Assembly (NCBI GenBank): GCA_019186945.1 | Contig: JABAQJ010000007.1 | Location: forward strand, 124,001 to 188,000 | Reading direction: 5' to 3' | Origin: Gemmatimonadaceae bacterium | Lineage (GTDB): Bacteria > Gemmatimonadota > Gemmatimonadetes > Gemmatimonadales > Gemmatimonadaceae | DNA length: 64,000 nt | Shown: piece after piece, positions 39,965-48,056 of the stretch | How the letters are laid out: every line of letters begins with the position of its first letter | How positions within the stretch are numbered: the stretch's first letter is position 1 | Notes under the pieces: generated by a model | What the model saw: the letters and a program-made list of their open reading frames with translations, nothing else | What the model was told of the DNA's origin: nothing | The model's database searches: none | Made by a program: the position numbers and the translations under genes

Positions 39965-41070
39965 CGGAAGAAGCGCAGCGCCAGAGCGAAACAAACCACC
40001 AGCCACACGGCCGCGATCAGCCACTCGGATGCGACCACGCGCCACCCCTCGCCGCGGAGCATTACATCGCGCAAGGCGTCGTTGATCGCCGTCAGCGGCA
40101 ACGCCTGGATGACCGGCTGCACGGCGTTCGGGAAGTTGCTGGCGGAAAAGAAAACACCGGAGCCGATCCACATCGGCAGCATCACGACGTTCATCAACCC
40201 GGACGCACCCTCGACCGTGCGGGCGCGCGACGCGATCAGCAGTCCGATGGCGCCGAAGGTAAGAGCGCCCAGCAGACAGGTGCCGGCATACAGCACGAGC
40301 GATCCACGCATGGGCACGCCGAACGCCAGCACGCCGAACGCGGTCAGGACGGTCGCCTCCACCACCAGCAGCACCAACCGCATCAACAGGAAAGACAGCA
40401 GGTAATGTGTCCGCGACATTGGCGTGGCCACGAAACGCTTCAGCAGCTTCTTGCGGCGGGCATCGACGATCGAAAAGCCGATCCCCCAGATGCCGTTCCC
40501 CATGAAGCTCATGCCTAACAGTCCCGGCACCACGAAATCGATGTAGCGGGATCCCCGGTCGCTCACCAGCGACTCGCTCACGGACACCGGATCGAGGCGG
40601 CCGGACGCGCGCTGCAACGCGTTGTCCACCGCGCTCCTCGCCGTCCGGGCCTCGCTGCGCGCCACATCGTATCGGTACTCCACGGCTGAGGGGCCGGCAG
40701 CGACGACTACCAGCGCCACAGTCCCGACCTGGAGCGCCTTGCGCGCCTCGTCAGGCGACAGAAGCGCTACGTCCAGGGATGAATCAGCGGCCAGCACGGC
40801 CCGAACCTGTTCCGCGCCAGCCGCCTCCGCCACCACGGCCACCTTCGAGACCTCGGCGGGCCGGGTGCGGAATGCAATCCCCAGACCGGTCGCCATCAGG
40901 ATCGGGAACAGGAAACTCCAGAAGACGGCTTCCGGCTCGCGATAGAACTCGCGGAAGCGGACGAGCGTGAGTTGCAGGAGTGGCGACAGTCGACGTTGTG
41001 CTGGCGCCTCTCGGCGGAATGCTCCGCCAGCGGCAGACACCGGCTCGGCTACCGCACGGCTACTGGTCAC
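39955..41070 (-). CDS. ABC-2 type transporter permease
   Basis: A 371-residue permease from GTG 41070, chosen because GGGAGG precedes it and it overlaps the ATPase stop; the frame is open to 41154. One N-terminal helix (EAVFWSFLFPILMATGLGIAF) is followed by an extracytoplasmic domain of about 130 residues and five C-terminal helices, the ABC2_membrane_3 pattern. It pairs with the ATPase encoded just upstream. Confidence 0.88.
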   Translation of the reverse strand: MTSSRAVAEPVSAAGGAFRREAPAQRRLSPLLQLTLVRFREFYREPEAVFWSFLFPILMATGLGIAFRTRPAEVSKVAVVAEAAGAEQVRAVLAADSSLDVALLSPDEARKALQVGTVALVVVAAGPSAVEYRYDVARSEARTARSAVDNALQRASGRLDPVSVSESLVSDRGSRYIDFVVPGLLGMSFMGNGIWGIGFSIVDARRKKLLKRFVATPMSRTHYLLSFLLMRLVLLVVEATVLTAFGVLAFGVPMRGSLVLYAGTCLLGALTFGAIGLLIASRARTVEGASGLMNVVMLPMWIGSGVFFSASNFPNAVQPVIQALPLTAINDALRDVMLRGEGWRVVASEWLIAAVWLVVCFALALRFFRWK

Positions 41071-42004
41071 GGAGATGCCTCCCGGTGAGCGACACGAACA
41101 CATCCTCCAGCGTAGGGGTGTGCGTCCGCAGTTCCAACACAGTGGCGCCAGCACCGTCCACGGCCGCCAACAGTGCGGGAAGCGCTTCGTGCGCTGCAGT
41201 CACCTGCAGGGCAACCACCGGACCGTCCATGCGGACTCCCAGGACACCGGGCAGCCCCGACAAGGTCGTCGCGTCCAACGCACCCACCGACCCGTCTCGC
41301 ATCGTCAACTCGACCATCTGCTCGGCGCCCAGCGAACGAACCAGCGCGCGGGGTGTGCCGAGCGCGATCGTTTTTCCATGGTCGACGATGGCGATTCGAT
41401 CGCACAGACGCTCGGCTTCGTCCATGTAGTGCGTCGTCAGGACGATCGTGCGGCCGAGGCCGCGCAGCCGCTCCACCAGCTCCCACAGCTGTCGTCGCGA
41501 CTGGGGGTCGAGGCCGGTCGTGGGCTCGTCGAGGAACAGCAGTTCGGGATCTCCGGCAAGGGCGCAGGCAATCGATAGTCGCTGCTTCTGCCCCCCGGAC
41601 AGCCCGCCGACACGGGCGCGACGTTTCTCTTCGAGCTGGACCAGGGCGATGACTTCGTCCGGGGATGGGCCCTGCTCGTAGAAGCTGCGAAACAGCGTGA
41701 TCATCTCGAGAACGGTGATCTTCTCCGAGAACTGCGTCTCCTGCAGCTGCACGCCCAACCGCTGGCGCAACTCGTGCTCGGCGTCGTGCCACCGCTTCCC
41801 CAGCACCAGCACTTCTCCGACATCGGGCTGGAGCAGGCCTTCGCACACTTCGATCGTGGTCGTCTTGCCAGCGCCATTCGGGCCGAGCAAACCGAAGCAT
41901 TCCCCCGTCTTCACCTGGAGATCCAGTGACGCCACGGCGACCACATCGCCAAACGTCTTGCGCAAACCGCGAACCTCGAGCGCCAACACTCCGCTAGCTG
42001 ACAT
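41060..42004 (-). CDS. ABC transporter ATPase (ABC-2 exporter)
   Basis: A 314-residue ATPase with Walker A GPNGAGKT, signature LSGGQKQR, Walker B LLFLDEP and the H-loop in TTHYMDEAE. A DRA-type C-terminal extension of about 90 residues ends VFVSLTGRHLRDQ. It drives the ABC-2 permease encoded next in the operon. The stop overlaps the permease start. Confidence 0.93.
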   Translation of the reverse strand: MSASGVLALEVRGLRKTFGDVVAVASLDLQVKTGECFGLLGPNGAGKTTTIEVCEGLLQPDVGEVLVLGKRWHDAEHELRQRLGVQLQETQFSEKITVLEMITLFRSFYEQGPSPDEVIALVQLEEKRRARVGGLSGGQKQRLSIACALAGDPELLFLDEPTTGLDPQSRRQLWELVERLRGLGRTIVLTTHYMDEAERLCDRIAIVDHGKTIALGTPRALVRSLGAEQMVELTMRDGSVGALDATTLSGLPGVLGVRMDGPVVALQVTAAHEALPALLAAVDGAGATVLELRTHTPTLEDVFVSLTGRHLRDQ

Positions 42005-42148
42005 GCGCGGAGTGTAATAGCATCACTCGCAATCGTGGAGCGGGTGTCGCGGCGTTCGAGCCGTGACACGTGGGAGGCGTACGCCGCGGGCCCGCAGCTC
42101 ATGATGCCGGCATGGCTTCCCGTTCACCTTCAGTAGCGCGACTCCGAC

Positions 42149-43030
42149 ATGCTCAGCATTCGTAACCTGGTGAAGGTGTATCCCGGACCCGTGGCGGCGC
42201 TGCAAGGCGTCTCGCTGGACATCCCCAGCGGAATGTTCGGACTGCTGGGCCCCAACGGCGCCGGGAAGACCACGCTGATGCGGATCCTGGCGGGCGTGCT
42301 CGAACCGACGTCGGGCGACGTCCTGCGGGACGGCATCGACCTCCTTGCCAATCCGCAGGAGCTCTGGCGATCGCTGGGTTACCTGCCGCAGGATTTCGGT
42401 TTCCTGCCCCATCTGACCGGTCGGCAGATGCTCGAGTATCTGCTCGAGTTGAAGGGCGTGCGCGCGCCGGGTGGCGTGTCGAAGCTGGCGGACGACCTGC
42501 TGGAGCGTGTGAACCTCGCGCATGCGGCGAAGCGCAAGGTGAAGGAGTACTCCGGCGGGATGCGGCAACGACTTGGCATCGCGCAGGCCATCGCCGGAGA
42601 TCCGCGCCTGATCATCGTCGACGAGCCCACTGCCGGCCTCGATCCCGAGGAACGTCTGCGATTCTACAGGATCCTGGCCGAACTGGCGGCCACCCGGACG
42701 GTGCTCCTGTCCACGCACATCGTCGAGGACGTTGCCGTATTGTGTCCGCGATTCGCGATCATCCGCTCCGGCAAAGTGGTATCGCTCACGTCACCTCGCG
42801 AAGCGCGGCAGAGCCTCGACGGCCGCATTTTCGAGGGTGCGGGCGACGAGGTTGCCATGCGCGACCTGCCGCACCCGGTGCTGCAATCATTCCTCGTCGA
42901 GGGAGAGAACCGTGTCCGGATCTTCGTCCCGGACGGCGTTCCGCCCGCTGGTTTCGCGGCGATGATGCCGACCCTGGAGGATGCCTATCTGCTCGTCATG
43001 CGGGATGACCGGATGCGAGGAGCGGCATGA
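42149..43030 (+). CDS. ABC transporter ATPase (partner of permease-M1 fusion)
   Basis: A 293-residue ATPase with Walker A GPNGAGKT, Q-loop YLPQDFGFLP, signature YSGGMRQR, Walker B LIIVDEP and the H-loop STHIVED. It overlaps the next gene by ATGA (43027-43030), so ATPase and permease are co-translated. It is transcribed divergently from the other ABC operon across a 144-bp gap that probably holds both promoters. Confidence 0.93.
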   Translation: MLSIRNLVKVYPGPVAALQGVSLDIPSGMFGLLGPNGAGKTTLMRILAGVLEPTSGDVLRDGIDLLANPQELWRSLGYLPQDFGFLPHLTGRQMLEYLLELKGVRAPGGVSKLADDLLERVNLAHAAKRKVKEYSGGMRQRLGIAQAIAGDPRLIIVDEPTAGLDPEERLRFYRILAELAATRTVLLSTHIVEDVAVLCPRFAIIRSGKVVSLTSPREARQSLDGRIFEGAGDEVAMRDLPHPVLQSFLVEGENRVRIFVPDGVPPAGFAAMMPTLEDAYLLVMRDDRMRGAA

Positions 43031-46000
43031 GGTTGCGTCGCTGGGCCGTGGTTGCAGCGGACGAACTGCGGATGAACCTGCGTCGCCCGCTGGTCTGGAT
43101 CATGGTGATCCTGATCGGTCTGCTGGTGTGGGGGATCAGTGTCGGCGGTGTCCAGATCGTGATCGGCTCCGGGGACGCTTCAGTCGGCGGCAGAAAGGCG
43201 TTCCTCACGTCCGAATTCGCGATCTCGCAAATCGTTGCCGTCCTCTCGTACACGCTCTACCTGTTCGTGGTCTCCGCCGCGGCAGGCTTGAGCGTCATCC
43301 GCGACAGCGACGCCGGTGTGTTGGAGCTGTTGAACGCCACGCCGCTCACGCCGGGGGAGTACGCCTGGGGCAAGTTTATCGGGACGGTAGCTGCCTTCCT
43401 CGCGGTCCTCGTGCTGCAACTGCTCCTGATGATGGCCTTCCTCCAGTGGATCCCGAACGCGGACATGCTGGAGACTCGCGGGCCGTTCGTCATCGGGAAC
43501 TACCTTCGGCCGGCGCTGTTGTTCGGGGTGCCGATGATACTGTTCACGGCCGGCGTAGCGTTCTGGATCGGGACGCGGACGCGCCGACCGATCCTGGTGT
43601 TCGTCCTGCCGGTCGTGTTGACGATGCTCTGTGCGTTCTTCCTCTGGACATGGTCGCCGTCATGGTTGAGCGAATCGTGGAATCGATTCCTCCAGGCGAT
43701 CGATCCTGCCGGCGTACGATGGCTAAGGGAGACGTGGTTGAAAGTCGATCGCGGCGCGGCCTTCTACAACAGCCAGCACGTCGGTCTCGATCCGATCATC
43801 GCCGGCAATCGCGTGGGAATGCTGATCGTCGGGCTGGCGAGCGCGTGGGCCGGAGTGCGCGCGTATGCCGTTTCGTCACGTGCGGCCCACGCGGTCTCCG
43901 CGTCGGATGTGCGGAAAGCGATGGAGCGCGTAGCACCGGTTGCATCGGCTGCAGTCGCGCCGAGCGGCGGGTCTGCGCCGGCGATCATGGGGATTTCTCA
44001 GCCCCCGGGAGTCTGGACCGGTGCGTGGCGCGTCGCGGTCGCGGAAGCGCGCGAACTTCGCTCGCAAGCCGGGTTGTACCTGTTCGTACCGCTGATCCTG
44101 CTGCAGGCCATCAGCATGTCTCTCACGGCGATCGGTCCCTTCGATACGCCACTCCTGCTCGTGCCCGGCATGCTCGCCGTCGGCCAGCTGCAGAGTCTGG
44201 GAACCCTGCTGGCGTTGCTGCTGGTGTTCTACGGTGTGGAAAGCCTGGAGCGCGAGCGCTCATCGCGGCTCAACGCGATTCAGGATGCGATTGCGCTCTC
44301 CAACACTTCGATCGTCCTCGGAAAAACGATGGCGCTGGGTGTGGTCTGGCTTGTCATCCTCCTGGCGTGTCTGCTTGCCAGCGCCATCGCCATCGGCATT
44401 CAGGGGACGGTGCCGTTTTCGCTCGGGCCATTCGCCCTCGTCTGGGTGTTGCTGCTGCTGCCGACGGTATTGGCCTGGACGATGTTCGTGTTCGCGACCT
44501 TCGCGCTCACACGTAACCGCTTCACGACCTATGGCATTGCCCTGGTAGCGATCGGGCTGACCGTGTACCTCCTCATCAAGGGTGACCTCACGTGGCTGAC
44601 GAATTGGCCGCTCTGGGGTGCAGTCAGGTGGTCCGACTCGAGCATATTCGAGTTCGACCGTCGGGCTCTGATTCTGAACCGACTCTTCCTGTTGGCGATC
44701 GCGGCTCTGCTGGCGCGAATCTGCATTAACTCGTACCCGCGCATCGAGTCGGATGCCGTGCGCCGCGTACATGCGCTCGCGCCGCGAGCGCTCTGGCGAA
44801 CGGTCCGCGGTTCCTGGGCATTCGTGCTGGCGCCTTTGGCGGTCGGCTCGCTGCTGTGGAGGGAAATCGCTGCCGGCCCCGGCGGCCCGGAAGCAAAGAA
44901 GGAGGCTCGCGACTACTGGCGCAAGAATCTCGCGACGTGGAAGGACGTTCCCGTTCCCTGGCTGAGGGATGCGAGTCTGGACGTCGTTCTCCATCCAGAC
45001 ACGCGTAGCTGGACGGTGAAGGGAAGTTACCTGATCGCCAACCAGCTACAACAACCGATCGAGGAGATTCCGATCACGGTCGGTCGATGGGCAGACATGA
45101 AGTTCACTCGCGACGGTCAGCCAGCCACGCCGGATACGACATCGCATCTGTACGTATTCGCGATGCCGACTCCGCTCGCGCCCGGCGACACGGTCCGGAT
45201 CGGTTTTTCCTACTCGGGAAAGGAACGCGGTTCAACCATGGCCGGGGGAGGCGCGAGTACGTTCATCGTTCCATCCGGCCTGGTGATGACCGGATTCGGC
45301 CCGACGTACTTTCCATTCGTCGGCTATATCGAGAGCGTCGGTGCCGAGGAGGAACGAGAGTACGAGCCGAAACAGTATCCGCCCGACTGGTACAGGGGCG
45401 AGACGGCCGCCGCGTTCGGTGGCCAGCGACCGATGACGGTCCGCATGCGCATCACGTCGCCGTCCGACATGACGGTCAACGGCGTGGGCGAGCGCATCGC
45501 CGAGACGACCGCCGGCGCCACGACGGTCACGGAATGGCAGACCGACCAGCCAGTGATGGCGTTCAACCTGGTAGGCGGCCGCTACCAGATCAAACGCGGG
45601 AACGGGACAGCGTTGTTCTTTCACCCATCCCACAGCTACAACACAACGGAGATGCTGGACGCGCTCGATAACGCGCGACGGTGGTACGGAGAATGGTTCG
45701 GTGCGTTCCCGTGGAAGGAACTCAGGATCAGCGAGTTCCCGGCGCTCGCTAACTACGCCCAGGGATTCCCCACCAACATCACTTTCTCAGAGGGGATCGG
45801 CTTCCTTACGAAAAGCGAGCCTCGCACGAACCTGGCCTTCATGGTCGTGGCGCACGAGTCGGCGCATCAGTGGTGGGGAAACATGGTGCAGCCCGGAGTC
45901 GGGCCCGGCGGCAACTTCCTGAGCGAAGGGATGGCCCATTTTTCCACCGCGCTGCTGATCGAGAAGGTGAAGGGCGTGCGCGAATCCATGGAGTTCCGCA

Positions 46001-46641
46001 AACGGATCGAGTCGAGCTACGGTGACCGGCGGCAGGCAGACGCCGAGCGGAAGATGTTCCGCGTGGATGGTTCGAAACTCGGCGACAACACGCTCTGGTA
46101 CGACAAGGGCGGCTGGGTCTTCTGGATGCTCGCAGAGCAGATGGGGCGGGAGAACGCGCTCCGCGGGATGAAGGATTTCGTGACGACGTACCGTGGCAAT
46201 CCCGACCATCCCGTGCTCCATGACCTGGCCGAGCACCTGCGGCGTTTCGCACCCGATACCGCGGGCTACGATGCGTTCGTGAAGCAATGGATGGATACGG
46301 TCGTCGTGCCGGAGTTCAAGGTGCGCGACGCGACGACACGACAGGCCGCGGACTCCGGGGATGGCAGCACGGCATGGGTGACGACGGCGGTGATCGAGAA
46401 TGCCGGCACCGGCCGTGTCACGATCGACGTCGCCGCCACCAGGGGCGAGCGCTTTCCGGATCCGACGGCGGCCAGGCATCCAGAACCGTGGGTCAGTACC
46501 GCCACGACGATCACGTTAGGCGCTAACGAACGGCGCGCGATCAGCATCCGGTCCGTCTTCAAGCCGGAGAAGGTGGTGGTCGATCCCGATGTCAGGGTGC
46601 TGCAGTTGCGACGCCAGGGGGCGGAAGCGCGGGTACGGTAG
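43027..46641 (+). CDS. ABC-2 permease fused to an M1-family metallopeptidase domain
   Basis: A 1204-residue protein. The first 620 residues contain two sets of about six helices (for example LVWIMVILIGLLVWGISV), forming a duplicated permease. The last 540 residues form an exported M1-like aminopeptidase domain with HESAH (943-947) and the third zinc ligand E967 in FLSEGMAHF. The spacing is HEXXH-X19-E, one residue more than the usual M1 X18. Such fusions are known in Gemmatimonadota and Bacteroidota as ABC transporter permease/M1 aminopeptidase proteins; substrate and coupling are unknown. Confidence 0.92.
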   Translation: MRLRRWAVVAADELRMNLRRPLVWIMVILIGLLVWGISVGGVQIVIGSGDASVGGRKAFLTSEFAISQIVAVLSYTLYLFVVSAAAGLSVIRDSDAGVLELLNATPLTPGEYAWGKFIGTVAAFLAVLVLQLLLMMAFLQWIPNADMLETRGPFVIGNYLRPALLFGVPMILFTAGVAFWIGTRTRRPILVFVLPVVLTMLCAFFLWTWSPSWLSESWNRFLQAIDPAGVRWLRETWLKVDRGAAFYNSQHVGLDPIIAGNRVGMLIVGLASAWAGVRAYAVSSRAAHAVSASDVRKAMERVAPVASAAVAPSGGSAPAIMGISQPPGVWTGAWRVAVAEARELRSQAGLYLFVPLILLQAISMSLTAIGPFDTPLLLVPGMLAVGQLQSLGTLLALLLVFYGVESLERERSSRLNAIQDAIALSNTSIVLGKTMALGVVWLVILLACLLASAIAIGIQGTVPFSLGPFALVWVLLLLPTVLAWTMFVFATFALTRNRFTTYGIALVAIGLTVYLLIKGDLTWLTNWPLWGAVRWSDSSIFEFDRRALILNRLFLLAIAALLARICINSYPRIESDAVRRVHALAPRALWRTVRGSWAFVLAPLAVGSLLWREIAAGPGGPEAKKEARDYWRKNLATWKDVPVPWLRDASLDVVLHPDTRSWTVKGSYLIANQLQQPIEEIPITVGRWADMKFTRDGQPATPDTTSHLYVFAMPTPLAPGDTVRIGFSYSGKERGSTMAGGGASTFIVPSGLVMTGFGPTYFPFVGYIESVGAEEEREYEPKQYPPDWYRGETAAAFGGQRPMTVRMRITSPSDMTVNGVGERIAETTAGATTVTEWQTDQPVMAFNLVGGRYQIKRGNGTALFFHPSHSYNTTEMLDALDNARRWYGEWFGAFPWKELRISEFPALANYAQGFPTNITFSEGIGFLTKSEPRTNLAFMVVAHESAHQWWGNMVQPGVGPGGNFLSEGMAHFSTALLIEKVKGVRESMEFRKRIESSYGDRRQADAERKMFRVDGSKLGDNTLWYDKGGWVFWMLAEQMGRENALRGMKDFVTTYRGNPDHPVLHDLAEHLRRFAPDTAGYDAFVKQWMDTVVVPEFKVRDATTRQAADSGDGSTAWVTTAVIENAGTGRVTIDVAATRGERFPDPTAARHPEPWVSTATTITLGANERRAISIRSVFKPEKVVVDPDVRVLQLRRQGAEARVR

Positions 46642-46669
46642 CTTTGCCGGGAACGAGAACGCTGACACG

Positions 46670-47920
46670 TCAAGCCGATGCGGTCGGCTCCGGCTTGACC
46701 GCTTCCTGCCACATCCCCCCCTCGATGAACTCGCGAATCCGCTCAGACTGGCGCTCGGCGTCGGACTCGCCCAGTTCCACCAGGCGCTGGATGTAGTCCT
46801 CCTGAAACATGAGGACTGACAGGATGGATGGACTCTTCGAACGGCGCGTTCCCAGACCGCGTGTGAGGAAACGGAACACACGAGGCAGCCGCGGCTCGTA
46901 CTCGCGCGCCAGTACGCCGAGGTCGATCGAGGGGCGCAACACGAGAAGCTCGATCTTGCGCATCGAGCCGCGTTGCGAAGGAGGAACTTTGGCAACGAGT
47001 TCGTTGATGCGCTCGAGTCTCGAAACGTCCTGGTCGATCACGTCGAGGAAGACTGCGTTGTAAAGGATCCCCAACACCTGCGCCGGCGCCGGATACCCTT
47101 CGATCTGCGGTTCGACACACTCGGATGTTCGCCGCTCCCGGCGTGTGGAGATCGTCAGGATCCGTGAGGCGCCAAGGTGCAAGGCGGGCGACAGCGGCGC
47201 CGTCAACCGGATGCCGCCGTCGCCAAACCACTCGTTCCCCACCCGCTCGGCAGGGAAGAAGAGCGGAAGCGCCGCCGACGCCATGATGTGATCGACCGAG
47301 ATCCTGGCTGCGACCGCCCGTCGCTGCGCTCGCTCCCACGGTTCGAAATCGTTCGACTGCACCCACGTGGTCGAGCAGCCCGTCGTGTAGCTGGTCGCGC
47401 TGAGTGCCACCGATCGCAACGTCCCGCGGCCAAGGTTGTGCGCGATTCCCGGCAGGGAGCCGTCCCGGTCGTGCTTGAGCACGCGCTCGAGAAACGCACG
47501 CAGCGGTTGCGTGTCCACCATGCCACGGACGCGCTCGTCAGGGGTGGGATGATCGCCAGACACCAGCCCGTAGCCCGAGCGCACGACGTTCGACAACAGC
47601 GATCGGGCATCGACGCGATACACATCCTCGGGGGCGAGCGAACGCCAGATCTTCACCAGATCGTCGATCGACTCGTCGAAATTTCCACGGTGCGATGCGA
47701 TGTGCACGGTATTGATCGCGCCGGCGGAAATCCCGACGAGGATGGGAATGTGCAGATGAGGGTACTGGCGCGCGATGTACCGGAGCAGGCCGGCCTGGTA
47801 CGCCCCGCGTGCGCCACCACCTCCCAGAACCAGCGCCAGGTCGCTCGTTGCGGGAGTGGGTCGGAGTTTGGCTTTCATCGCTTCTGCGTTGTCGTGTCGC
47901 GAAGGGACGATACGTCCCAT
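46670..47920 (-). CDS. Patatin-like phospholipase
   Basis: A 416-residue lipid acyl hydrolase. It has the oxyanion loop GGGGARGAYQAG, the nucleophile elbow GISAG (S65 counted from ATG 47920) and the catalytic aspartate in FGDGGIRL. An in-frame ATG at 47878 is an alternative start. No signal peptide is seen, so it is probably cytoplasmic or membrane-associated and cleaves phospholipids. It converges on the permease-M1 gene with a 28-bp gap. Confidence 0.9.
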   Translation of the reverse strand: MGRIVPSRHDNAEAMKAKLRPTPATSDLALVLGGGGARGAYQAGLLRYIARQYPHLHIPILVGISAGAINTVHIASHRGNFDESIDDLVKIWRSLAPEDVYRVDARSLLSNVVRSGYGLVSGDHPTPDERVRGMVDTQPLRAFLERVLKHDRDGSLPGIAHNLGRGTLRSVALSATSYTTGCSTTWVQSNDFEPWERAQRRAVAARISVDHIMASAALPLFFPAERVGNEWFGDGGIRLTAPLSPALHLGASRILTISTRRERRTSECVEPQIEGYPAPAQVLGILYNAVFLDVIDQDVSRLERINELVAKVPPSQRGSMRKIELLVLRPSIDLGVLAREYEPRLPRVFRFLTRGLGTRRSKSPSILSVLMFQEDYIQRLVELGESDAERQSERIREFIEGGMWQEAVKPEPTASA

Positions 47921-48056
47921 CTCCTGTGCGACTGCAAACTAGCCGCCATGGTCACTGCTCGCCGAGTCCGCATATCCGGACAAGGGGGAGCCGGCCGTCC
48001 GGAAACCTTTGTCAGGAGGGACCGTACGTAGCGGCACCCTTCTGCCGTAATGCCGC

